A stretch of DNA of 64,000 bases from Hydractinia symbiolongicarpus. Lineage: Eukaryota; Cnidaria; Hydrozoa; Anthoathecata; Hydractiniidae. The position numbers were made by a program, and so were the translations under genes. Within the stretch, counting starts at the first letter, position 1, and every line of letters begins with the position of its first letter. Below the pieces are notes generated by a model, which saw only the letters and a program-made list of their open reading frames with translations, searched no databases and had not been told where the DNA came from. The stretch spans positions 3,100,001 to 3,164,000 of the forward strand of contig NC_079887.1 in assembly GCF_029227915.1 (NCBI RefSeq), written 5' to 3'. Shown here piece by piece: positions 20,685-31,845 of this stretch.

Positions 20685-22103
20685 AGTACCCAGGGAGTAC
20701 ACTCATTTCCCGAACGATTTTTTAAATTATTTTTTCACCACTAAAACGCATGAGACTTGTAGTTTTCAAATATGTTTTCATTTTTGATGAGACACTGAAT
20801 AAAAGAAGTTTAATCGCCGGCAAACGAACACCTGCGATTTCCCGTATGTCCCAGACTCGGCCCGTATAGTCAAAAGTATACAAAGAAAGTACCCGGGGTG
20901 TAAACTCATTTCCCGAACGATTTTTTAAATTATTATTTCACCACTAAAGCCCATGAGACTTGTAGTTTTTAAAAATGTTTTCATTTTTGATGAGACGCTG
21001 AATAAAAGAAGTTTAATTGCCGGCAAACGAAAACCCGCGACTTCCCGTAAATCCCGGACTCGGCCCGTATAGTCGAATGTATACAAAGAAAGTACCCTGT
21101 GAGTAAACTCATTTCCAGAACGATTTTTTAATTTATTTTTTCAACACTAAAACGCATGAGACTTGTAGCTTTAAAAATGTTTTCATTTTTGATGAGACGC
21201 TGAATAAAAGAAGTTTAATCGCCGGCAAACGAAAACCCGCCATTTCCCGTAAACCCCGGACTCAGCCCGCATAGTCAAAAGTATACAAAGAAAGTACCCA
21301 GGGAGTAAACTCATTTCCCGAACGATTTTTTAAATTATTTTTCCCCACTAAAACGCATGAGACTTGTAGTTTTCAAAAATGTTTTCATTTTTGATGAGAC
21401 GCTGAATAAATGCAGTTTAATCGCCGGCAAACGAAAACCCGCGTCTTCCCGTAAATCCCAGACTCGGCCCGTATAGTCAAAAGTATACAAAGAAAGTACC
21501 CAGGGAGTAAACTCATTTCCAAAACGATTTTTTAAATTATCTTTTCATCCCTAAAACGCTTGAGACTTGTAGTTTTCAAAAATGTTTTCATATTTGATGA
21601 GACGCTGAATAAAAGAAGTTTAATCGCCGGCAAACGAAAACCCGCCATTTCCCGTAAACCCCGGACTCGGCCCGCATAGTCAAAAGTATACAAAGAAAGT
21701 ACCCAGGGAGTAAACTCATTTCCCGAACGATTTTTTAAATTATTTTTTCACCACTAAAACGCATGAGACTTGTAGTTTTCAAAAATGTTTTCATTTTTGA
21801 TGAGACGCTGAATAAAAGAAGTTTAATCGCCGGCAAACGAAAACCTGCGATTTCCCGTAAATCCCGGACTCGGCCCGTATAGTCAAAAGTATACAAAGAA
21901 AGTACTCAGGGAGTAAACTCATTTCCCGAACGATTTTTTAAATTATTTTTTCACCACTAAAACGCATGAGACTTGTAGTTTTTAAAAATGTTTTCATTTT
22001 TGATGAGACGCTGAATAAAAGAAGTTTAATTGCCGCCAAACGAAAACCCGCGTCTTCCCGTAAATCCCGGACTCGGCCCGTATAGTCAAAAGTATACAAA
22101 GAA
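20685..22103 (+). repeat. 1419-bp heptamer, copy 2
   Basis: Direct tandem copy of 19266-20684 with no net indel. The corresponding stretch of the 38-43 kb iteration (39954-41372) has one heptamer only, so this extra copy arose after the two large blocks separated, or was lost from the other. Confidence 0.92.
20888..21292 (+). repeat. B-module scar 2
   Basis: Heptamer copy of scar 1 at offset 1419: an A monomer ending in TAGTCGAATGTATAC followed by the exit hybrid starting CCCTGTGAG at 21091. The hybrid has the TTGTAGCTTTAAAAATG deletion variant, also present at 19748, 40434 and 43267. Confidence 0.82.
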
Positions 22104-22508
22104 AGTACCCAGGGAGTAAACTCATTTCCCTAATGATATTTTAAATTAATTTTCACCACTAAAACGCATGAGACTTGTAGTTTTCAAAAATGTTTTCATT
22201 TTTGATAAGACGCTTAATGAAAGATGTTTAATCGCCGGCAAACGAAAACCTCCGATTTCCCGTAAATCCTGGGCTTGGCCCGTATAGTCGAATGTATACA
22301 AAGAAAGTACCCTGTGAGTAAACTCATTTCCCGAACGATTTTTTAAATTTTTTTTTCACAACTAAAACGCATGAGACTTGTAGTTTTCAAAAATGTTTTC
22401 ATTTTTGATGAGACGCTTAATGAAAGAGGTTTAATCGCCGGCAAACGAAAACCCGCGATTTCCCGTAAATCCCGGGCTTGGCCCGTATAGTCGAATGTAT
22501 ACAAAGAA
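22104..22508 (+). repeat. B module 10 (B2 deleted: B1, then B2/B3 fusion)
   Basis: B1 is 22104-22305. The next monomer, 22306-22508, opens with the B2 start (CCCTGTGAG) and at once becomes B3 (CCCGAACG, AAATTTTTTTTTCACAAC, GAAAGAGG). Compared with module 9 the B2 monomer is gone; the offset to that region drops from 4254 to 4052 across this point. The crossover lies in the first ~25 bases of the monomer. Confidence 0.88.
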
Positions 22509-23520
22509 AGTACCCTGTGAGTAAACTCATTTCCAGAACGATTTTTTAATTTATTTTTTCAACACTAAAACGCATAAGACTTGTAGTTTTCAAAAATGTT
22601 TTCATTTTTGATGAGACGCTGAATAAAAGAAGTTTAATCGCCGGCAAACGAAAACCTGGGATTTCCCGTAAATCCCGAGTCGGCCCGTATAGTCAAAAGT
22701 ATACAAAGAAAGTACCCAGGGTGTAAACTCATTTCCCGAAGGATTTTTAAATTATTATTTCACCACTAAAGCCCATGAGACTTGTAGTATTTAAAAAAAT
22801 TTTCATTTTTGATGAGACGCTGAATAAAAGAAGTTTAATCGCCGGCAAACGAAAACCCGCGACTTCCCGTAAATCCCGGACTCAGCCCGTATAGTCAAAA
22901 GTATACAAAGAAAGTACCCAGGGAGTAAACTCATTTCCCGAACGATTTTTTAAATTATTTTTTCACCACTAAAACGCATGAGACTTGTAGTTTTCAAAAA
23001 TGTTTTCATTTTTGATGAGACGCTGAATAAAAGAAGTTTAATCGCCGGCAAACGAAAACCTGCGATTTCCCGTAAGTCCCGGACTCGGCCCGTATAGTCA
23101 AAAGTATACAAAGAAAGTACCCGGGGTGTAAACTCATTTCCCGAACGATTTTTTAAATTATTATTTACCACTAAAGCCCATGAGACTTGTAGTTTTTAAA
23201 AATGTTTTCATTTTTGATGAGACGCTGAATGAAAGAAGTTTAATCGCCGGCAAACGAAAACCCGCGACTTCCCGTAAATCCCGGACTCAGCCCGTATAGT
23301 CAAAAGTATACAAAGAAAGTACCCAGGGAGTACACTCATTTCCCGAACGATTTTTTAAATTATTTTTTCACCACTAAAACGCATGAGACTTGTAGTTTTC
23401 AAAAATGTTTTCATTTTTGATGAGACACTGAATAAAAGAAGTTTAATCGCCGGCAAACGAACACCTGCGATTTCCCGTAAGTCCCAGACTCGGCCCGTAT
23501 AGTCAAAAGTATACAAAGAA

Positions 23521-23926
23521 AGTACCCGGGGTGTAAACTCATTTCCCGAACGATTTTCTAAATTATTATTTCACCACTAAAGCCCATGAGACTTGTAGTT
23601 TTTAAAAATGTTTTCATCTTTGATGAGACGCTGAATAAAAGAAGTTTAATTGCCGGCAAACGAAAACCCGCGACTTCCCGTAAATCCCGGACTCGGCCCG
23701 TATAGTCGAATGTATACAAAGAAAGTACCCTGTGAGTAAACTCATTTCCAGAACGATTTTTTAATTTATTTTTTCAACACTAAAACGCATGAGACTTGTA
23801 GTTTTTAAAAATGTTTTCATTTTTGATGAGACGCTGAATAAAAGAAGTTTAATCGCCGGCAAACGAAAACCCGCGTCTTCCCGTAAATCCTGGACTCGGC
23901 CCGTATAGTCAAAAGTATACAAAGAA
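23521..23926 (+). repeat. B-module scar 3
   Basis: A-type monomer ending in the B tag, then the exit hybrid at 23724. Unlike scars 1 and 2 the hybrid body keeps GTTTTTAAAAATG and then a GCGTCTTCCC tail with AAATCCTGGACTCGG. Immediately after it the A-only zone begins, so the scar marks the right edge of the first B-containing zone. Confidence 0.78.
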
Positions 23927-24535
23927 AGTACCCAGGGAGTAAACTCATTTCCAAAACGATTTTTTAAATTATCTTTTCATCACTAAAACGCTTGAGACTT
24001 GTAGTTTTCAAAAATGTTTTCATTTTTGATGAGACGCTGAATAAAAGAAGTTTAATCGCCGGCAAACGAAAACCCGCCATTTCCCGTAAACGCTGGACTC
24101 GGCCCGCATAGTCAAAAGTATACAAAGAAGGTACCCAGGGAGTAAACTCATTTCCCGAACGATTTTTTAAATTATTTTTTCACCACTAAAGCGCATGAGA
24201 CTTGTAGTTTTCAAAAATGTTTTCATTTTTGATGAGACGCTGAATAAAAGAAGTTTAATCGCCGGCAAACGAAAACCGCCGATTTCCCGTAAATCCCGGA
24301 CTCGGCCCGTATAGTCAAAAGTATACAAAGAAAGTACCCAGGGTGTAAACTCATTTCCCGAACGATCTTTTAAATTATTATTTTACCACTCAAGCCCATG
24401 AGACTTGTAGTATTTAAAAATATTTTCATTTTTAATGAGACGCTGAATAAAAGAAGTTTAATCGCCGGCAAACGAAAACCTGCGATTTCCCGTAAATCCC
24501 GGACTCGGCCCGTATAGTCAAAAGTATACAAAGAA

Positions 24536-24738
24536 AGTACCCAGGGAGTAAACTCATTTCCCGAACGATTTTTTAAATTATTTTTTCACCACTAAAACGC
24601 ATGAGACTTGTAGTTTTTAAAAATGTTTTCATTTTTGATGAGACGCTGAATAAAAGAAGTTTAATTGCCGGCAAACGAAAACCCGCGTCTTCCCGTAAAT
24701 CCCGGACTCGGCCCGTATAGTCAAAAGTATACAAAGAA
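24536..24738 (+). repeat. Reference satellite monomer, subtype A1 (203 bp)
   Basis: This copy has the commonest state at nearly every position, so it serves as the reference. It has 76 G+C in 203 (37%) and 12 CpG dinucleotides against about 7 expected from its C and G counts (41 and 35). Landmarks: T tracts at ~34-39 and 46-51, palindrome TTTTTAAAAA at ~79-88, dyad 84-101, GCCGGC at ~132-137, CCCG repeats at ~148-180, GTATAC near 192-197. Confidence 0.95.
24619..24636. repeat. 18-bp dyad in the reference monomer
   Basis: Arms AAAAATG and CATTTTT are perfect reverse complements around TTTT. Overlaps the 10-bp palindrome TTTTTAAAAA on its left. Variants with TTTTCAAAAATG extend the arms to nine bases (see 691-712). 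Confidence 0.8.
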
Positions 24739-24941
24739 AGTACCCAGGGTGTAAACTCATTTCCCGAACGATTTTTTAAATTATTATTTCACCACTAAAG
24801 CCCATGAGACTTGTAGTATTTAAAAATATTTTCATTTTTGATGAGACGCTGCATAAAAGAAGTTTAATCGCCGGCAAACGAAAAACTGCGATTTCCCGTA
24901 AATCCCGGACTCGGCCCGTATAGTCAAAAGTATACAAAGAA
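24739..24941 (+). repeat. Satellite monomer, subtype A2, counterpart of 1-203
   Basis: Same GGGTGTAAACTC, AGCCCATGAG, TATTTAAAAATATT and GCTGCATAAAAG markers as the first monomer of the window, at offset 24738. It differs by AAAAACTGCG in place of AAAACCTGCG. It anchors the alignment of the first and second iterations. Confidence 0.9.
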
Positions 24942-25550
24942 AGTACCCAGGGAGTAAACTCAATTCCCGAACGATTTTTTAAATTATTTTTTCACCACTA
25001 AAACGCATGAGACTTGTAGTTTTTAAAAATGTTTTTATTTTTGATGAGACGCTGAATAAAAGAAGTTTAATTGCCGGCAAACGAAACCCCGCGTTTTCCC
25101 GTAAATCCCGGACTCGGCCCGTATAGTCAAAAGTATACAAAGAAAGTACCCAGGGAGTAAACTCATTTCCAAAACGATTTTTTAAATTATCTTTTCATCA
25201 CTAAAACGCATGAGACTTGTAGTTTTCAAAAATGTTTTCATTTTTGATGAGACGCTGAATAAAAGAAGTTTAATCGCCGGCAAACGAAAACCCGCGTCTT
25301 CCCGTAAATCCCGGACTCGGCCCGTATAGTCAAAAGTATACAAAGAAAGTACCCAGGGAGTAAACTCATTTCCAAAACGATTTTTTAAATTATCTTTTCA
25401 TCACTAAAACGCTTGAGACTTGTAGTTTTCAAAAATGTTTTCATTTTTGATGAGACGCTGAATAAAAGAAGTTTAATCGCCGGCAAACGAAAACCCGCCA
25501 TTTCCCGTAAACCCCGGACTCGGCCCGCATAGTCAAAAGTATACAAAGAA

Positions 25551-27379
25551 GGTACCCAGGGAGTAAACTCATTTCCCGAACGATTTTTTAAATTATTTTT
25601 TCACCACTAAAGCGCATGAGACTTGTAGTTTTCAAAAATGTTTTCATTTTTGATGAGACGCTGAATAAAAGAAGTTTAATCGCCGGCAAACGAAAACCTG
25701 CGATTTCCCGTAAATCCCGAACTCGGCCCGTATAGTCAAAAGTATACAAAGAAAGTACCCAGGGTGTAAACTCATTTCCCGAACGATCTTTTAAATTATT
25801 ATTTCACCACTCAAGCCCATGAGACTTGTAGTATTTAAAAATATTTTCATTTTTAATGAGACGCTGAATAAAAGAAGTTTAATCGCCGGCAAACGAAAAC
25901 CTGCGATTTCCCGTAAATCCCGGACTCGGCCCGTATAGTCAAAAGTATACAAAGAAAGTACCCAGGGAGTAAACTCATTTCCCGAACGTTTTTTTAAATT
26001 ATTTTTTCACCACTAAAGTGCATGAGACTTGTAGTTTTTAAAAATGTTTTCATTTTTGATGAGACGCTGAATAAAAGAAGTTTAATTGCCGGCAAACGAA
26101 AACCCGCGTCTTCCCGTAAATCCCGGACTCGGCCCGTATAGTCAAAAGTATACAAAGAAAGTACCCAGGGTGTAAACTCATTTCCCGAACGATTTTTTAA
26201 ATTATTATTTCACCACTAAAGCCCATGAGACTTGTAGTATTTAAAAATATTTTCATTTTTGATGAGACGCTGCATAAAAGAAGTTTAATCGCCGGCAAAC
26301 GAAAACCTGCGATTTCCCGTAAATCCCGGACTCGGCTCGTATAGTCAAAAGTATACAAAGAAAGTACCCAGGGTGTAAACTCATTTCCCGAACGATTTTT
26401 TTTAAATTATTATTTTAACACTAAAGCCCATGAGACTTGTAGTATTTAAAAATATTTTCATTTTTGATGAGACGCTGAAGAAAAGAAGTTTAATCGCCGG
26501 CAAACGAAAACCCGCGATTTCCCGTAAATCCCGGACTCTGCCCGTATAGTCAAAAGTATACAAAGAAAGTACCCAGGGTGTAAACTCATTTCCCGAACGA
26601 TTTTTTAAATTATTATTTTACCACTAAAGCCCATGAGACTTGTAGTATTTAAAAATATTTTCATTTTTAATGAGACGCTGAATAAAAGAAGTTTAATCGC
26701 CGGCGAACGAAAACCCGCGACTTCCCGTAAATCCCGGACTCGGCCCGTATAGTCAAAAGTATACAAAGAAAGTACCCAGGGAGTAAACTCATTTCCCGAA
26801 CGATTTTTTAAATTATTTTTTCACCACTAAAACGCATGAGACTTGTAGTTTTTAAAAATGTTTTCATTTTTGATGAGACGCTGAATAAAAGAAGTTTTAT
26901 CGCCGGCAAACGAAAACCCGCCATTTCCCGTAAACCCCGGACTCGGCCCGCATAGTCAAAAGTATACAAAGAAAGTACCCAGGGAGTAAACTCATTTCCC
27001 GAACGATTTTTTAAATTATTTTTTCCCCACTAAAACGCATGAGACTTGTAGTTTTCAAAAATGTTTTCATTTTTGATGAGACGCTGAATAAAAGAAGTTT
27101 AATCGCCGGCAAACGAAAACCCGCGTCTGCCCGTAAATCCCAGACTCGGCCCGTATAGTCAAAAGTATACAAAGAAAGTACCCAGGGAGTAAACTCATTT
27201 CCAAAACAATTTTTTAAATTATCTTTTCATCACTAAAACGCTTGAGACTTGTAGTTTTCAAAAATGTTTTCATATTTGATGAGACGCTGAATAAAAGAAG
27301 TTTAATCGCCGGCAAACGAAAACCCGCCATTTCCCGTAAACCCCGGACTCGGCCCGCATAGTCAAAAGTATACAAAGAA
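25551..27379 (+). repeat. 1829-bp nonamer, copy 1
   Basis: Begins GGTACCC and runs to the next GGTACCC at 27380. Shared private variants with copy 2 are AAGTGCATGAG, CTCGGCTCG, CTGAAGAAAAGAAG, GCGTCTGCCCG, CAAAACAATTTT and CGATTTTTTTTAAATT. The last is a two-base expansion giving a 205-bp monomer. First- and third-iteration zones have this unit once and with one monomer missing. Confidence 0.9.
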
Positions 27380-29175
27380 GGTACCCAGGGAGTAAACTCA
27401 TTTCCCGAACGATTTTTTAAATTATTTTTTCACCACTAAAGCGCATGAGACTTGTAGTTTTCAAAAATGTTTTCATTTTTGATGAGACGCTGAATAAAAG
27501 AAGTTTAATCGCCGGCAAACGAAAACCTGCGATTTCCCGTAAATCCCGAACTCGGCCCGTATAGTCAAAAGTATACAAAGAAAGTACCCAGGGTGTAAAC
27601 TCATTTCCCGAACGATCTTTTAAATTATTATTTCACCACTCAAGCCCATGAGACTTGTAGTATTTAAAAATATTTTCATTTTTAATGAGACGCTGAATAA
27701 AAGAAGTTTAATCGCCGGCAAACGAAAACCTGCGATTTCCCGTAAATCCCGGACTCGGCCCGTATAGTCAAAAGTATACAAAGAAAGTACCCAGGGAGTA
27801 AACTCATTTCCCGAACGATTTTTTAAATTATTTTTTCACCACTAAAGTGCATGAGACTTGTAGTTTTTAAAAATGTTTTCATTTTTGATGAGACGCTGAA
27901 TAAAAGAAGTTTAATTGCCGGCAAACGAAAACCCGCGTCTTTCCGTAAATCCCGGACTCGGCCCGTATAGTCAAAAGTATACAAAGAAAGTACCCAGGGT
28001 GTAAACTCATTTCCCGAACGATTTTTTAAATTATTATTTCACCACTAAAGCCCATGAGACTTGTAGTATTTAAAAATATTTTCATTTTTGATGAGACGCT
28101 GCATAAAAGAAGTTTAATCGCCGGCAAACGAAAACCTGCGATTTCCCGTAAATCCCGGACTCGGCTCGTATAGTCAAAAGTATACAAAGAAAGTACCCAG
28201 GGTGTAAACTCATTTCCCGAACGATTTTTTTTAAATTATTATTTTAACACTAAAGCCCATGAGACTTGTAGTATTTAAAAATATTTTCATTTTTGATGAG
28301 ACGCTGAAGAAAAGAAGTTTAATCGCCGGCAAACGAAAACCCGCGATTTCCCGTAAATCCCGGACTCTGCCCGTATAGTCAAAAGTATACAAAGAAAGTA
28401 CCCAGGGTGTAAACTCATTTCCCGAACGATTTTTTAAATTATTATTTTACCACTAAAGCCCATGAGACTTGTAGTATTTAAAAATATTTTCATTTTTAAT
28501 GAGACGCTGAATAAAAGAAGTTTAATCGCCGGCGAACGAAAACCCGCGACTTCCCGTAAATCCCGGACTCGGCCCGTATAGTCAAAAGTATACAAAGAAA
28601 GTACCCAGGGAGTAAACTCATTTCCCGAACGATTTTTTAAATTATTTTTTCACCACTAAAACGCATGAGACTTGTAGTTTTTAAAAATGTTTTCATTTTT
28701 GATGAGACGCTGAATAAAAGAAGTTTTATCGCCGGCAAACGAAAACCCGCCATTTCCCGTAAACCCCGGACTCGGCCCGCATAGTCAAAAGTATACAAAG
28801 AAAGTACCCAGGGAGTAAACTCATTTCCCGAACGATTTTTTAAATTATTTTTTCCCCACTAAAACGCATGAGACTTGTAGTTTTCAAAAATGTTTTCATT
28901 TTTGATGAGACGCTGAATAAAAGAAGTTTAATCGCCGGCAAACGAAAACCCGCGTCTGCCCGTAAATCCCAGACTCGGCCCGTATAGTCAAAAGTATACA
29001 AAGAAAGTACCCAGGGAGTAAACTCATTTCCAAAACAATTTTTTAAATTATCTTTTCATCACTAAAACGCTTGAGACTTGTAGTTTTCAAAAATGTTTTC
29101 ATATTTGATGAGACGCTGAATAAAAGAAGTTTAATCGCCGGCAAACGAAAACCCGCCATTTCCCGTAAACTCCGG
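27380..29175 (+). repeat. 1829-bp nonamer, copy 2
   Basis: Tandem copy of 25551-27379. Similarity ends in the last monomer, where AAACTCCGGACTC replaces AAACCCCGGACTC and the next monomer starts with ordinary AGTACCC. That AAACTCCG state, and the following GCTAAATAAAAG monomer, are shared with 54.9-56.1 kb. Confidence 0.88.
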
Positions 29176-29817
29176 ACTCGGCCCGCATAGTCAAAAGTAT
29201 ACAAAGAAAGTACCCAGGGAGTAAACTCATTTCCCGAACGATTTTTTAAATTATTTTTTCACCACTAAAACGCATGAGACTTGTAGTTTTTAAAAATGTT
29301 TTCATTTTTGATGAGACGCTAAATAAAAGAAGTTTAATCGCCGGCAAACAAAAACCCGCCATTTCCCGTAAACCCCGGACTCGGCCCGCATAGTCAAAAG
29401 TATACAAAGAAAGTACCCAGGGAGTAAACTCATTTCCCGAACGATTTTTTAAATTATTTTTTCACCACTAAAACGCATGAGACTTGTAGTTTTCAAAAAT
29501 GTTTTCATTTTTGATGAGACGCTGAATAAAAGAAGTTTAATCGCTGGCAAACGAAAACCTGCGATTTCCCGTAAATCCCGGACTCGGCCCGTATAGTCAA
29601 AAGTATACAAAGAAAGTACCCAGGGAGTAAACTCATTTCCCGAACGATTTTTTAAATTATTTTTTCACCACTAAAACGCATGAGACTTGTAGTTTTTAAA
29701 AATGTTTTCATTTTTGATGAGACACTGAATAAAAGAAGTTTAATTGCCGGCAAACGAAAACCCGCGTCTTCCCGTACACCCCGGACTCGGCCCGCATAGT
29801 CAAAAGTATACAAAGAA

Positions 29818-30223
29818 AGTACCCAGGGAGTAAACTCATTTCCCGAACGATTTTTTAAATTATTTTTTCACCACTAAAACGCATGAGACTTGCAGTTTTC
29901 AAAAATGTTTTCATTTTTGATGAGACGCTTAATAAAAGAGGATTAATCGGCGGCAAAGGAAATCCCGCGATTTCCCGTAAATCCCGGGCTTGGCCTGTAT
30001 AGTCGAATGTATACAAAGAAAGTACCCAGGGAGTAAACTCATTTCCCAAACGATTTTTTAAATTTTTTTTTCACCACTAAAACGCATGAGACTTGTAGTT
30101 TTCAAAAATGTTTTCATTTTTGATGAGACGCTTAATGAAAAAGGTTTAATCGCCGGCAAACGAAAACCCGCGATTTCCCGTAAATCCTGGGCTTGGCCCG
30201 TATAGTCGAATGCATACAAAGAA
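29818..30223 (+). repeat. B module 11 (A1/B2 hybrid, then B3)
   Basis: Monomer 29818-30020 has an A1 head (CCCGAACG, ATTTTTTCACC) and a B2 body (CTTGCAGTTTTC, GCTTAATAAAAGAGG, GGCAAAGGAAATCC). B3 is 30021-30223, with GAAAAAGG and TGCATACAAAG. B1 is absent. Compared with 2641-5277, B1 and intervening monomers have been removed. This is the left edge of the second B-containing zone. Confidence 0.87.
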
Positions 30224-31440
30224 AGTACCCTGTGAGTAAACTTATTTCCAGAACGATTTTTTAATTTATTTTTTCAACACTAAAACGCATGAGACTTGTA
30301 GTTTTTAAAAATGTTTTCATTTTTGATGAGACCCTGAATAAAAGAAATTTAATCGCCGGCAAACGAAAACCCGCCATTTCCCGTAAACCCCGGACTCGGC
30401 CCGCATAGTCAAAAGTATACAAAGAAAGTACCCAGGGAGTAAACTCATTTCCCGAACGATTTTTTAAATTATTTTTCCCCACTAAAACGCATGAGACTTG
30501 TAGTTTTCAAAAATGTTTTCATTTTTGATGAGACGCTGAATAAAAGAAGTTTAATCGCCGGCAAACGAAAACCCTGCGTCTTCCCGTAAATCCCAGACTC
30601 GGCCCGTATAGTCAAAAGTATACAAAGAAAGTACCTAGGGAGTAAACTCATTTCCCGAACGATTTTTTAAATTATCTTTTCATCACTAAAACGCTTGAGA
30701 CTTGTAGTTTTCAAAAATGTTTTCATATTTGATGAGACGCTGAATAAAAGAAGTTTAATCGCCGGCAAACGAAAACCCGCCATTTCCCGTAAACCCCGGA
30801 CTCGGCCCGCATAGTCAAAGTATACAATGAAAGCACCCAGGGAGTAAACTCAATTCCCGAACGATTTTTTAAATTATTTTTTCACCACTAAAACGCATGA
30901 GACTTGCAGTTTTTAAAAATGTTTTCATTTTTGATGAGACGCTGAATAAAAGAAGTTTAATCGCCGGCAAACGAAAACCTGCGATTTCCCGTAAATCCCG
31001 GACTCGGCCCGTATAGTCAAAAGTATACAAAGAAAGTACCCAGGGTGTAAACTCATTTCCCGAACGATTTTTTAAATTATTATTTCACCACTAAAGCCCA
31101 TGAGACATGTAGTTTTCAAAAATGTTTTCATTTTTTATAAGACTCTTAATGAAAGATGTTTAATCGCCGGCAAACGAAAACCTCCGATTTCCCGTAAATC
31201 CCGGGCTTGGCCCGTATAGTCGAATGTGTACAAAGAAAGTACCCTGTGAGTAAACTCATTTCCGAAACGATTTTTTCAATTATCTTTTCACCACTAAAAC
31301 GCATGAGACTTGCAGTTTTCAAAAATGATTTCATTTTTGATGAGACGCTTAATAAAAGAGTTTTAATCGCCGGCAAAGGAAATCCCGCGATTTCCCGTAA
31401 ATCCCGGGCTTGGACCGTATAGTCGAATGTATACAAAGAA
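30224..31440 (+). repeat. Block matching 5278-6494 at offset 24946
   Basis: Exit hybrid, A4 with AAAACCCTGCGTC, A3, A1 with CTTGCAG, A2/B1 hybrid and B2, in the same order and with the same private variants (GAGACCCTGAAT, AGTCAAAGTATACAATG, AAGCACCC). The same succession occurs again near 57191, 26967 bp further on. Confidence 0.88.
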
Positions 31441-31642
31441 AGTACCCAGGGAGTAAACTCATTTCCCGAACGATTTTTTAAATTATTTTTCCCCACTAAA
31501 ACGCATGAAACTTGTAGTTTTCAAAAATGTTTTCATTTTTGATGAGACGCTGAATAAAAGAAGTTAAATCGCCGGCAAACGAAAACCCGCGATTTCCAGT
31601 AAATCCCGGGCTTGGCCCGTACAGTCGAATGTATACAAAGAA
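31035..31642 (+). repeat. B module 12 (A2/B1 hybrid, B2, A4/B3 chimera)
   Basis: Entry hybrid 31035-31237, with TTTTTTATAAGACTC; B2 31238-31440, with AAAATGATTTC; then a chimeric third monomer at 31441-31642. Corresponds to module 3 at offset 24946, except that B3 is replaced by a recombinant. Confidence 0.88.
31441..31642 (+). repeat. A4/B3 chimeric monomer
   Basis: The left three quarters are A4 (TTTTTCCCCAC, CGCATGAAACTTG, GCTGAATAAAAG, AAGTTAAATCG). The right end is B3 (GATTTCCAGTAAATC, CCGGGCTTGG, GTACAGTCGAATG). The switch lies within about 31571-31591, in the shared stretch around GCCGGCAAACG. Downstream the best alignment to the first iteration changes from offset 24946 to 23322, eight monomers less. 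This chimera is therefore the visible joint of that change. Confidence 0.87.
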
Positions 31643-31845
31643 AGTACCCTGTGAGTAAACTCATTTCCAGAACGATTTTTTAATTTATTTTTTCAGCACT
31701 AAAACGCATGAGACTTGTAGTTTTTAAAAATGTTTTCATTTTTGATGAGACGCTGAATAGAAGAAGTTTAATCGCCAGTAAACGAAAACCCGCCATTTCC
31801 CGTAAACCCCGGACTCGGCCCGCATAGTCAAAAGTATACAAAGAA

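Larger units (their letters stand above)
23927..29817 (+). repeat. A-only zone, A2-rich, second iteration
   Basis: About 29 A-family monomers without any B monomer. It contains the GGTACCC-headed monomers at 24130, 25551 and 27380 that recur at 813 and 53334. 24130-24941 realigns with 25551-26362 (four monomers, offset 1421), and 25551-27379 is duplicated as a nonamer. The left part from 24942 is the counterpart of 204 onward. Confidence 0.88.

Noticed and set aside
24536-24738. RNA polymerase III promoter or tRNA-derived origin of the monomer
   Set aside because: There is no convincing A box and B box pair. The TAGTCGAATG tag only superficially resembles part of a B box and is missing from the main A family.
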